From assembly GCA_032988165.1 (NCBI GenBank), contig JANTQF010000095.1, positions 52,611-116,610 of the forward strand: 64,000 nucleotides of DNA. The letters are read 5' to 3'. The notes beneath the pieces were generated by a model. The model made no database searches, was not told the DNA's origin, and saw only the letters and a list, made by a program, of their open reading frames with translations. A program made the position numbers and the translations under genes. This stretch comes from Emmonsiellopsis sp. PD_33 (lineage: Eukaryota > Ascomycota > Eurotiomycetes > Onygenales > Ajellomycetaceae). Shown one piece after another: positions 1 to 10,895 of this stretch; positions within the stretch are counted from its first letter, which is position 1, and every line of letters begins with the position of its first letter.

Positions 1-326
1 TTGGTTGATTGCCATATAATTGCTGCTTGCGGATGCTTAGCAGTATTTATTAATACTCTATTTGTCCCCCTTTTTATACCTCCGACGCTGTTTGTTGCTT
101 TTCCAAACTGGCTTCATATACCTTCTGCTGCCTACCTACTATCTGCACCTTCGACTTCGTACGAACCTCACAGCAAGGAGGAATCGATGAAGTAGCGGAC
201 TCCAGGTCAGCTACGTTCATTCAAATCCTCTAGTTACGGAAGCACAGCTCAGCCAACTACCTATCTACCTCTCTCTTTTTCTCTACGCAAGGCAAATAGC
301 CTCAGGGCAACATTGCTGCCACAACC
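1..326. other. Upstream region of the BTB-like gene
   Basis: No gene is recognised here. The 64-codon frame at 1-195 starts with TTG and has no recognisable content. A CT-rich stretch (about 255-300) just before the ATG at 327 looks like a fungal promoter or 5' leader. Confidence 0.5.
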
Positions 327-1380
327 ATGGCGCCATTCTTACCAGCCTACGAGCTTTGCAAGTGAGTCCAACCATCACCACCATAAACCTCCTTCAAAAC
401 CCCTTCAAACCTTCCTCACTCTAACTAACCTCACCAGCCTCCTAAAAGGCCCCAGAATCACCATCCTCCACTCTTCAGATCCCGCCTCGGAACTCCCCGC
501 GCAGCCCCTCTTCACCGCCTTCCCCAAACGCGTCGCAGCTCACTTCTCCACATACATCGCCGACTCCTTCCCAGCACCAGGCCAGCCCCACGTCCCACGC
601 CTGGGCTGCAACGGCACAAACACCGTAACCATCTACGGCGCCCTACCGCCAGCCCTCTTTCGAATCTTCAACTGGATGCTAGCCAGCTGCGCGGGCCGGG
701 GCCTGGAACGTATCGAGTTCCTCCCCTTTGCAAAATACGTGCGTCTGCTCGAAGCAGCTGAGATCCTCGGTGTTGAGTATGTGCGCGCGGACATGTGGCG
801 GCGCATGAGCCGCATGGCGGCGAAGCAGGTGGCGATTGAGGATGTGCGGATGGTGTATTTGAATTTCCCCAAGGAGGCGCCTGTTAGGCAGTTGGTTATT
901 AGGAGTATTGGGGATGCGGTGTTGGAGCGGCGGTTGAGGAATTTCGGCGCGTATAAGGTGTTTAAGAGGGAGTGTGTGGAGTATGAGGAGGATGTGTTTG
1001 AGTATGTTCGTGGGAAGAGACGGGAGGCGTTTGAGAAGGAGTTGCGGGAGAAGGGGAAACTTAGTGCTGCAGCGAAGGCGAAGGCGAAGGCTGGAGGATC
1101 TGGTGTTAAGGGGCCTCAGGGGAATGCTGTGAGATCCCAGGGTGAACGATCTATTCCTACTGGACCTGGGGCTGGTGTTAAGACAACTACTGATGCAGAC
1201 GGGGTTACAACAAAGACTATCTCTGCTGTGGTCACCAGGAAGGGCCAGCGAGGGAGACCTAGTTATGCTCAGGTTCCTCTTCGGGAGCTTGGGATTTCAA
1301 ATGCTCGGTTCTCCGGTCGTGACGCTGATAAACCCGTAACTGGTCGTCGATATGTGAAGCAGACAGGACAGGCAGGATAA
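327..1380 (+). CDS. BTB/POZ-like domain protein, 325 aa
   Basis: Two exons, 327-361 and 438-1380. The intron 362-437 opens with GTGAGT, carries CTAACTAAC as branch point and ends CAG. Without splicing, the ATG at 327 meets a stop after 12 codons; the splice gives a protein beginning MAPFLPAYELCN. Residues about 14-160 resemble a fungal BTB/POZ-like fold: a short strand (ITILHSS), a helix like that where BTB proteins carry the HKALL motif (FTAFPKRVAAHFSTYI), a strand (NTVTIYG) and paired helices ending in LLEAAEILGVEYVRADMW. The C-terminal 90 residues are basic, low-complexity and probably disordered. BTB proteins usually mediate protein-protein contacts, often as Cullin-3 adaptors. I see no DNA-binding or Kelch module, so the role stays open. 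The BTB assignment is by pattern and moderately sure. Confidence 0.7.
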
Positions 1381-3134
1381 GCAAGGAAAGTAGGAACGAG
1401 ACAGGGGAGAGACTCTCAGGTCTATGGAGTTGACTGGTAACGGACGGGAAATGGGACACTATGGGGGGGTTCCTAGGGCTTGGAGTTGAAAGGCCTTGTG
1501 CCATTGGTTACATTTGGGTTGGCATGTTGCTATTTTTAATATTTATGATTTGGCTGGTCATTTACTTAGGAATTTTCAGGTTATTTATCTCCACGGGATT
1601 TTTTTCGGGTGGTGATCTCAAATGAAATTTATAAGGGGATTTATTACTTTCTTAACTGTGCCTTGAAATTATTACACTCTACACTAAATGCTCTACCATT
1701 CCCAACGGTAGGGTTTGATGGAAGTTGAAGTTTGGATATTCTTCTACAGAAGGGGGTTTTATGTATCTGCTCTTTTCCTTGACTAGTTAGAGATGTTTGC
1801 CAGCGTGGAATCTGGAAGACAAAAGAGGCAAGTAAGTCGGGTAGTGCATATAAAAAGAAAAGCATAATGCAACCATATGAAAATCCCATCAAGCTAGCAA
1901 AACATGTATGGAATTAAATATTGTCTTCATTTCTTTGAATAAAACATCGCCATCAAAGATGGATTTTCGAAACAACATCCATAATTCCTCTACTTGGACA
2001 AAAGAGGACAGGCCAACAACGGCGAGCGGCAAACTAAATAACCCACCCCCTTATTTAGTTATCAACAATGAATATAAAGCAAACACATACATATACAGTA
2101 AAACAAAACAACAGAAACAAAGCTAAATTATGCATGTTTTAGATCAGAAGAGGAAGAAGAAGAAGAAGAGAAAAAACAATGCAAATGTTCTACCTCATCA
2201 TGTTATAGTCATGGAATGAAAGAAAAGAAAGCATTTCATTCATTCATTTACTGAAACAAAAAGAACAAAAAGACGCACACAAGTTGATCAATGGGGTTTG
2301 TTCACTGTAATCTAAACAGTTTGGCTAGCTAAAACACAAGAAAGACAGGCATGAGGCAAAAACTATACAGAGATAGATAGATCTTAAATAAAACCCAAAG
2401 GAATCAATCTATCTGTCTGTCTGGCATTTATCGAAAAGGGATGGTGAAGGAATCTCTCCCCTCCCCTCTAACTCTACATCACACGGAAAGGAAGAAGATA
2501 CGATTCTTAATTAATATCAACATCACGAAGAGAACAAAATAATCGAGACCGGCGGAGAGCATAGCTCACTTTTCTTTCTTCCTCCCTCCCCCTATGACTA
2601 CTTCGATATCAGTACTATACTCTTTTACTCTACCATTTTCTTATCCCTCCATCCATCCATGCTAAAGCAAGCCCGGGAACCATCCAACAACCAAGGACAA
2701 GACCGAAACTGGACAGAAACCTGGCAAACTATCTAATATCTAGATATCCAATCCCCAACGCCCCAAACGAAATCCGAACCTCAAAAAAAAAAAAAGGAGC
2801 GGCAAATAATAAACACCAAAAACACAATCCATTTGGCCCCGTCTATATATCTATCTATCATCTCCCTGCCTGTCCAAGCAGGCCATACATACATACACAC
2901 AGCACAATCGCCAAACCCCCTCAACATATCGATCTATCCCTCCCTTCCTGAACAACAGCTTGATCCTCCCCTGACAAGACAAGCAAAGGAACAGGGAGAA
3001 TTACCAAACCTCCAAAACAAAAATATAAACGGGCAGGCCTCATCCAAGCCATCCATCCGTCTCACAGAGAAACGGACGTTTTCCATATACCACCACTGCA
3101 ACCAACCAACCAGCCATATACATACACATACACA
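1381..3134. other. Intergenic spacer, no gene seen
   Basis: About 1.75 kb of AT-rich sequence: the 3' end of the BTB-like gene and the upstream region of the next gene. It contains short purine tracts (GAAGAAGAAG near 2150), CTAT/CTGT microsatellite pieces (2400-2425, 2845-2865), a 13-base A run near 2785 and CATACA repeats at 2885-2900 and 3115-3130. No frame shows family features. Confidence 0.6.
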
Positions 3135-4734
3135 ATGCCCCCCCAAACACGAAACAGAGGAAAACGGAAAACCCGATCCATAGCCCCATCCTCCCTCCAC
3201 GAACCAGAACCGGAACCAGAACCAGAACCATCAGAGCGGATCGAAAGAACCCAGTCATCACAATGTGAGTTTGGCCACCCCGACCTACCTACCTACCCCC
3301 TTTCCATACCTACATGCCATACATAGCATCCAGATCCACCGCTAACAACCCCCTTCTGCCAAAAAAAACCAGGTGGCTGCCGCATCCTCTTCTGCGGCGA
3401 ATACGCCGGTCGAGGAATGAGTAGGGAGTACTGGCGGGATCGGCTGGGGTGGGCGGGGGAGAGGCCGAGGTATGTTTCCCCTCCCATATTTTTGATATGA
3501 ATCGCAGTGTATTGGATGGACGGTTCATCAATCAAGTGATCTGACGAGAATGTGGGATAGACGATCTGTTTGGCATCGGTATGAAGCTGTGGGTAACCCC
3601 GTGACGGGAGAGGGAGAGGGAGAGGGAGGGGGTAGAGGGGGTAGAGGGTGTAAGAAGCGGTTTGCATGGGATTATGAGACGGGTGAGTGGATGGGGAAGA
3701 AGGAGTGGTTGGGGAAGATGGGGAAGGGAAAAGAGACGCAGAGGGAGACGCAGATGGAGATGGAGATGGATGGGCCGCCGTTTTTATCGAGTGGGGTTTT
3801 TATGTCGATTGAGGGCGAGAGTGACGGTGGCGGTGATGCCTCAGGGGAAGCCGAAGAGGAAGCAGAGCCGGCCCCAGTGAGAACCACCAGAGCCGCATCC
3901 GCATCGACAAATGCGCCAACGAGGACCGGAACCAAGAGGAAGCGCGAGCACACCCCAGCCCCAGCCCCGTCTGTGCCCAAAGCAACCCGGGGAGTGGCGC
4001 TGGGCGCAAACCCGCTCCCTAAACCGGAAGAACTAGCCGCTGCCCGGGCTGCTGCTGCTACTGCTGATATAGCAGGCCCCCCAGCAGCGAAGAAGAGGAA
4101 GCAAAAACCCCATCCTCCTCACCCGCAGCCCCAGCAGCCAGCGAAACGGGGCAGTAAGCTGGGGACAACAACAACAACAACAACAGCAACAGCAACACCA
4201 TCAGTCCCCAAAGCGGACCCCAAGGCGTCGTCAGCGGCCACAAAAAGGGGCAAGAAAGCGGAAGAAGAAGCCCCGACGATGGGGACCCGTGAGCGGGGAG
4301 GTTCAGTTTCTGGTCCTCAATTTCCTCATCCTCGGGATGAAGATAACACACAGCCAACAGCCACGGCGAAAAGGGGCACGAAGCAAAAGCCCAAGTCCAG
4401 GCCCAAGCCCGGTGCTACCACGGCCATAACCGCGCCCACGACCGTTCCCGCGCCGGCCACGAAGCCAGCTGCGAAAAGGGGTAAGAAGGATACTGCTTCA
4501 GCACCACCAGTTCCGAATCGTCTCGAGGGAGCGGGTAGCAGCGGTGGGAGTGGGAGTGGGAGTGGCGCTGTTGGGGTGGTTAAGCAGGAGCCGGATGGTG
4601 AGGGGTCGGGGTTATCTGGTGCGAAGATGATGGGGTCTGTGCCGACGTATATGGAGGGAGAGGGGGGACGGGCTGGCGGTAGTGGAAGGCCGAAGAGGAA
4701 GCGGAAGTTGCCGAAGAGGTATGAGAATGAGTGA
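3135..4734 (+). CDS. Basic low-complexity nuclear-type protein, 470 aa
   Basis: Three exons: 3135-3264, 3373-3469 and 3549-4734. Donors are GTGAGT and GTATGT; acceptors are CCAG and CGAG. The frame stays open only when both introns are removed. A short folded-looking part spans exons 1-3 (CRILFCGEYAGRGMSREYW, then WDRRSVWHRYEAVGNPVTG). The remaining ~350 residues are Ala/Pro/Lys/Gly-rich and probably disordered. Four K-R-G-x-K motifs (KRGSK, KRGKK, KRGTK, KRGKK) are spaced through it. The C terminus (GRPKRKRKLPKRYENE) is AT-hook-like and an obvious nuclear localisation signal. I do not recognise the family; a chromatin- or DNA-associated role is inference from composition. It is convergent with the Dbp8 gene, with 236 bp between stop codons. 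The second intron's acceptor is the least certain boundary. Confidence 0.7.
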
Positions 4735-4970
4735 AGTTGGGCTGGATATGGTGTGGGAGAGGAAGGAGACTCGTGGATATTGATCGAGAGGATATATGGG
4801 GATGAATGGGTTGGATGATCGGGGTACGATAGATAGGGGTAGAAATAGAGGGTTGTATGTAATGTACGCATGTCTGTACGCTTAATTTGTCGAAAGATAG
4901 ATAAAAAAAAAAAAAAAAGACCGTATAAAACGACCATCAACACCCAAAAAAAATTAACCCAAAATCCACC

Positions 4971-6688
4971 CTAACGAACCTTCTTAATCCTCCCCGACCT
5001 CCGCCCAAGCACATCCCTCCCCTCCTCAATCTCCCCCATAGCCTCCCTCTTCGCCGCGCCAACCTCCTTCAACACACCCCCCCTCACCACCCTCCCCTCA
5101 ACACTAACCCCTTCCTCACTCCACTCCTCCATCTTCCTCCCCACCCGCTCCTCAATCGCAAGCACAAGCTGCACATCCCTCTGCCCAACCAGCGTCACCG
5201 CCTCACCCGCCCTCCCCGCTCTCGCCGTCCGCCCAACCCGATGCACATAATCGTCCGGATTCCGCGGCACGTCAAAGTTAATCACCAACCCGACGCTGGG
5301 GATATCCAGCCCACGCGCCGCCACGTCCGTGGCGACGAGGATGCGCGCGGCGGACGCGCGGAAGCGCGAGAGATTTGCCGTCCGCTCGGACTGCGGGAGC
5401 AGACTGTGTAACGATGTAGTGCGGTGCGCGAGACGGCGGAGCATGCGCTCGAGTAGGTTTGCGGTTTTGGTGCGGTTGCAGAAGATGATGGCTGGTTTTG
5501 AGATGTTGGAGTCTGTCGAGAGGAGGACGTGGAGGAATGCTTCGCGGTGGGTTAGGGGGACTTGGAGATAGCTCTGTTTGAGCGTGGGGGGGAGGGAGGT
5601 GGTGGAGGGGTTCTCGGTGCCGATTTCTGCCATGAAGATTGGCGGCCGGTTGGCGGGGCGGGGCATGGATTTTAGAGCGCGCACTTCGGGCGTGACGGTT
5701 GCGGTGAAGAGGAGGGTTTGGCGTTCGCTGGAGGGGGGGAGCGCGCCGAGGCAGGTTTCTATATCTGGCAGCATGCTGCCGGGGCCGGAGGCGAGGAGGC
5801 GGTCGGCTTCATCGAGGACGACGAGGCGGGTGCGCTGCAGGCCACAGATTGTGTCTGCGCCGGAGCTGGTGATGTGGTCTGCGAGGCGGCCGGGGGTGGC
5901 TATTACGACGTGGGGGCGTTGGGAGAGGGCGATGGCTTGGGGACGCATTTCCGTGCCGCCGGTTATGAGGATTGGTTTGAGAGATTGCGGGGCTGAGATG
6001 GCTTTGAATTGTTCGTAGATTTGCAGTGCCAGTTCCCTGTTTGAGTAGTTAGTTAGATAGACAAAAGACAAATTAATACCCCGATAAATACACACCTCGT
6101 CGGCGTCAACACAACGGCAAAAACACCCACAGGATCCATCGACCACGCCTGCAATATCGGCGCCGCAAACGCCACCGTCTTCCCGGAACCCGTCCGGCTG
6201 CCACCAATACAATCCCTCCCCGCCAGAATCTCCGGGATACATGCCTTCTGGATCGCCGTAGGCCTCTTAATCGCCATCGCGGATAGCGCGCCAACGAGCC
6301 ATGGCGCGAGGCCTAGGGATGCGAATGTGGAGCTGCTGTTTGAGGCAGCGAGGGCGTCTTTGGCAGTGATGGGGTCTTGGTCGGCGGAGGGGGTGGAGGG
6401 AGCGGCGGTGGGGGTTGTCGGGGCCTTCTTTTTTATGCGCGAGAGGGTTGGGAGGGGATTTATGGCCGGGGTGCGTTGGGAGGGTGTTGTTTCAGAGGAT
6501 GAGGAGGCGGAGGAGGTTGATACTCTGCGGCGTTTTGCTGGGCGGGAGAGGGAGGGTTCTTCTGGGGTTTCGATGCCGGCGTTGGATCCTTCGTCGTCGT
6601 TGGATGAGGCGTTTGAGGAGATGGATCTTTCCGCTTCAGAATCCGATGAGGATTCTACATCTTTTGACAGCGCCATTTTCGGGGGCAT
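4971..6688 (-). CDS. dbp8: ATP-dependent DEAD-box RNA helicase Dbp8, 552 aa
   Basis: Exons (minus) 6096-6688 and 4971-6036. The intron 6037-6095 (GTGTGT...CTAACTAAC...CAG) interrupts motif Ia, and splicing restores LTPTRELA. After an acidic/Ser-rich N terminus with a KRRR signal come the Q motif (FASLGL...RPTAIQ, ~121-147), motif I (SRTGSGKT, 164-171), Ib (TPGRL), II (DEAD in [10 protein letters not shown]), III (TAT in place of SAT), IV ([11 protein letters not shown]), V ([13 protein letters not shown]) and VI ([13 protein letters not shown]). Length, order and the short Lys/Arg tail match Dbp8, a nucleolar helicase needed for 18S rRNA maturation in the small-subunit processome. Homology to other small-subunit helicases such as Rrp3 makes the paralogue assignment probable rather than certain. 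An ATG at 6676 could also serve as the start. Confidence 0.92.
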
Positions 6689-7598
6689 CTTGTTTTGTTT
6701 TGTTTTGGAAGCGTGGGAAATCCCAATTGTTTATTGGGAAGTTCGTCCTGGCAAGCAAATAATTTTTTGGAGGAAAATATTCTGCCGGTTTTATATCGAA
6801 GGCGGTGAGTATTTCTTATATCACGTGATATCAAATTGGTACCTAGGTAGCAGGCAGGGGGTTATCAGGGGTAGAAAATAAATATTCCCAAAGACTAAAC
6901 AATTAAGAATGGCATACTATATAACTTATATAAATATAACAGGCTAGCACTAATCTAACTATAAATATATATAGTCTCTCTCTCCTCATCTAACTGCCTC
7001 TATTCAAAGATCTTGTCTTGACTAGTAGGACAGAACAAAACATCTAGCCTCCTATAAAACAGGTAACAAAAAGCAAGTATGTTCCTCTTCTTCTGTAATA
7101 TATGAGGGAGGCATCTAACAGGCATGATGGGTATTAAAAGAGGCAGGGGTGGGAACGTGGATAAAACCGAACATCAATTAAGGAATGGGGTAGGGGATGG
7201 TGAAAAGGGGCATTAGGGCAGGAGGGATTCTGGAGGTAAACCGAAAAAAAAGGGGGATGAGGCCGGAAGCATCAGTTGAATGTTAGGGTTGAGGAAATGG
7301 GCATGAAAGAGAAAACTGTAAGAATATGAAAAAGATCCACCGTCCTTCTTTGCACTTATATCCTTTCTCCTTTTGGGGTATTCAAACATCCTCTCCAAAA
7401 AACAACAACAATTAAGATATCCCCCCTCGATGGGATATCCTAACCATGTGTAGTCAGCGACTGAGCAATCCACATATGTTCTGATATGATCAATCGACCC
7501 AACCCAACCAATGAACGAATACAAACCCTCATTCCAACCAACAATAATACTTACCAAACCAAACTTCCACCCATCAAACCCAATCAAATCAAACAAAA
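6689..7598. other. Spacer between dbp8 promoter and bor1 3' end
   Basis: Holds the dbp8 upstream region (with the palindromic CACGTG site) and the 3' flank of the transporter gene, which lies on the same strand. AT-rich, with ATATA stretches near 6920-6980. No additional gene seen. Confidence 0.6.
6818..6831. promoter_or_regulatory. Palindromic E-box (CACGTG) upstream of dbp8
   Basis: ATATCACGTGATAT is a perfect 14-bp palindrome around CACGTG at 6822-6827, starting 134 bp upstream of the dbp8 ATG. CACGTG cores are bound by Cbf1/bHLH-type factors in fungi; binding here is inference. Confidence 0.45.
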
Positions 7599-10102
7599 TC
7601 AATGATCACTCCGACTCCTCCTCCTCACCCCCTCCCTACTCGCCAACTGATACGACTCCCCCCTCTCCAACTCATCCCCATCAACCACCACCGCCGAACT
7701 CGCCGAACTCCCACCAAACACACCCCCAGCACCACCTCCAACCGACCCAGGAGTAACCGTCACATCACTATCCCCATTACCCCCCCCATACACCCCACCC
7801 ACACTCTCCATCGTAAACGGGCTCGCCGTCGGCGCATCCAGCGCCGCCAACTCCTCCGCCGTAAAATACCTCGGCAACACGAACGAGCGCACCGGTATCA
7901 AAATAAGAATAAACACCGGAAACCCAATCGCCGCGATCGTCTGCGTGATGGCAAACGTCGCACCGAACCCAAGCAGCTCGATGGCAACAAACGCCCACAC
8001 CGCCCCACGCCGCTCGATGCGCTTTAGCGGGTTCGACTGCGGCGTGAATTCCCTGTCCTGAGCCAGGAACCTGATTTTCTGCGTCACCCCGTTTCCCAAC
8101 AGCGCCTGCACGCCCATGATGAAGAATAGCCCCGCCATGACGCCCTGCGGGATCAGGTGGAGGACGATTAGTAAGGGCCCGCTCATGGTGCCGAGGGTGA
8201 GGAGGCCCTGGGCTAGGTTGCTGACGCGTTGTTCGACGACGTGGTCGACGACTCGCACGGATTTGCCCTTGTTGGTCTCGTCGGCGTCGGCTACTTGGCG
8301 GGTTACGCAGAGGGCGGCGGTGTGGAAGGGGGCTTGGGGGATGAGGCCGTTTGGGAAGGGGATGCCGAGGAGCCCGGCTACGCCGGTCGTGAGGCCGAGG
8401 AGGAAGATGTCCCAGTGGAAACCGGCGGGTTTGCGGAGGGGGAATTCGGTGCCTTGGGCTATTAGGGAGGAGACTGGGAGTGGATTAGTATGCTTTTAGC
8501 CGTGGATAAAGGGGGATTTGTCAAGAGGTATGACGGGGACAGGGGGCGAAGTGTGTTCAAGAACCATTGTGATCAAAGTAGAAGAGGATCGTCAGCAGGA
8601 CGGCAAAAGGGATCGCGAGGAATATGTCGCCAACGTCAATGTCCCAGAAATTCACGAGCCAGCTGCGGTCCAGCGTGGGGAAGAAGGCCTTGCTCGTCGG
8701 GAGCGTCTCGACGGGGACGTTGCGCATGTGGCCGATATGCACGAAGCCCGTGAAGAACACGATCGTGAGCGGCGTGCCGTAGTCCTCGATGAATTTGCGG
8801 ATGTAGCGCTGGAACAGGTTGCTTTCGCCAACCACGCCGCAGATGTAGGCGGCCATGAGGACGAGGAGGGCGACCATTATGGAGAGGTAGGCGGATGCTT
8901 CGCCGGATTTCCCCCATTGTCTAGTTAGCACCTGGATGCCCTTTTGTAGGTAGATGAAGGCGACGTAGAAGCCGAAGATGTCGCAGGAGAAACGGGTCAC
9001 GTAGGTGAGGGCGTTGCAGGAGTTGGTGATGGCGAGGATCCAGTGCATTATCAATGACCAGCTGGAAAGGGGTCAGTGTATGCAGACATATAGGTATCAG
9101 GGGCAACTCACATTCCAATCCAACACATAAACGCCAGATAATTAGTCCCCGTCGGCGACATGATATCATACACGGTATAATTAAACACGGTAATAGGGCC
9201 TTGGACGAGTCGCACAGCCGTTAGCAATGACATCATTCCTGGCAGTTCTCGAGGAGGACGACATGATAATAAAAAAAAAAAAAAAAGACACTGACCTGTT
9301 ACACCCACGATGACCAACGGCTGGGCCGCGAAGAAGGCAAAAACCACGGCACCCAGCACCGAGGCCAGCAATACCTCGTTGACTCCGTAGCTCATGTTTG
9401 TTTTCTCGAACATATCCAGGGAGAATGCAAGGGCGGGGAGAATGCTACAAAGCTACAGTAAGTACGTACTCTTATGTTTTCCAAAAAGAGAAAAGAAGCC
9501 GGGTGGGTGGATGCTGCTCTGTCTATCACGTCTTCTCCGTGGCTTTTCTTTTCTCTCTTGCTCCCCCGTCATCTCATATCGCCGGGTCTGGTTTAGCCAT
9601 GGAGCATCAACCTGACAACGACATCCCAAAGCTCCAGGAAGCGGGTCCACCGTACAGGGCAAACAGAAAAAAACAAACCGAAACAAAGGGCCAAAAGATA
9701 AAAAGAAAAAGAAAGGGAGTCATATTATCCGGGAAGACTGTCATACTTTGCAAAATACATATACACCGTCGCCGGCACGACGCGATAATCCCACGCATCG
9801 GTCCAGTCGCTGCCATAGAACGGCGCCCGCCTCTTGATATCGCCAGCCATGCCTTGGAATAGGTGGATGTGCCACCATTTCTCCCCTTTCTCATTGTCAT
9901 TATGAGTATCAGTCGGAGGCTGGTGGGGATGCGATCTGGTTGTTCTCGGCGAGGGGAGGGAGGTGAGGCTTTGCGATTGCCATTGTGATTGCGGTTGCTG
10001 AGGCTGTTTCTGCGAGCGAGACGGGGACGAGGGGCGCGGGGAGTGGAAGTTTGGCGCGGTGGGGAGGGAGAAGCTGGCTCTGGCGCTGGTGGAAGAGGTC
10101 AT
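7599..10102 (-). CDS. bor1: Borate/anion transporter Bor1 (SLC4-like), 654 aa
   Basis: Five exons (minus): 9747-10102, 9296-9444, 9112-9199, 8565-9061 and 7599-8473. All five lie in one reading frame. After a ~75-residue Ser/Pro/Gln-rich cytosolic N terminus come the landmarks of the HCO3-/borate transporter (SLC4/Bor1) membrane domain: GMAGDIKRRAPFYGSDW, NILPALAFSLDMFE, FAAQPLVIVGVTGPI, LAITNSCNALTYVTRFSCD, GLLGIPFPNGLIPQAPFHT, and VVEQRVSNLAQGLLTL. About 10-12 hydrophobic helices follow one another, and the C terminus is short and Gly/Ser-rich. Family members export borate across the plasma membrane (yeast Bor1) and also affect vacuolar trafficking. The donor of intron 4 (GTTCTT at 8564) is non-consensus, but the join restores the conserved FDHNVSSLIAQGTEFPL. 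Intron 1 is long (302 nt). Confidence 0.92.
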
Positions 10103-10895
10103 GGCGACTCGCGGGAAGGAAACCTAGGTCAGGAGATGGATGTATGGCATCTCTCTGCGCAATTGATAGAATGGGTGGTTAGGGCAGCATCATAGATACG
10201 CGACAAGACGAGCAGATAGATGGTAGATAGATGATAGATGGTGACAGGTGAGGTGGGGGCACGGTGGACTTTAAATTCTTGACAATCCCGGCGTTTTTCT
10301 TGGTTGTTGGGTCTTGGTTCTTCCCATCGCTCGGACCAAAGCTTGGAAAAGCCGAAGCTGGACCTCACACCGACGGGCGGGGGATTTTCCGGCCCGTCCA
10401 GGGGGTGTATCTATCAGGTATACATCACATTGTCCCTGCAACCCCGTCTCCTACATGTAGTTAACGAAGCGGTCAAGGGATGCTGGCACCTACCTGCATT
10501 CCTCACTCGCTCATTACAAAGATTGGAGAGAAAAAATAACAATTCAAATTCATTTCATTTCTTAAAACAACCCTCAAGTTAACAAACAATACTACACTCA
10601 ATTAGTAGTAACTAACAGATAAAGAAAGAAAAAAGAAGCCCGCTGAAACCCGCTCCCTCCCGCCCTCCTTTTCCATGGATAGCTAACTAGTCCTTTCGTT
10701 ACAAAATATAATAATCTGCTCTGTTCTGGTCTGGTCTGTCCACGATTTCAAAACCCGATAACCTAGAACCACTTTTTATTTTCCTTTCCAAATCCCACTA
10801 ATAATCTCATATTTTTCGTTTTCTTTTTTTACTAGGTAGGCAAGAAGGAAACTAAAACACGCCCTCCCTCCCTAGCTTTTGTAAAACTAAACCAT
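10103..10895. other. Spacer between BBP 3' end and bor1 start
   Basis: Promoter and 5' leader of bor1 plus the 3' flank of the BBP gene. Contains GATAGATAGATG-type microsatellite (10205-10240) and T/A-rich 3'-end sequence (10750-10860). No further gene seen. Confidence 0.6.

Noticed and set aside
3672..4943. Several long minus-strand frames over the basic protein gene
   Set aside because: Antisense of low-complexity Ala/Pro/Lys codons; Leu/Ser/Pro-rich products without features.
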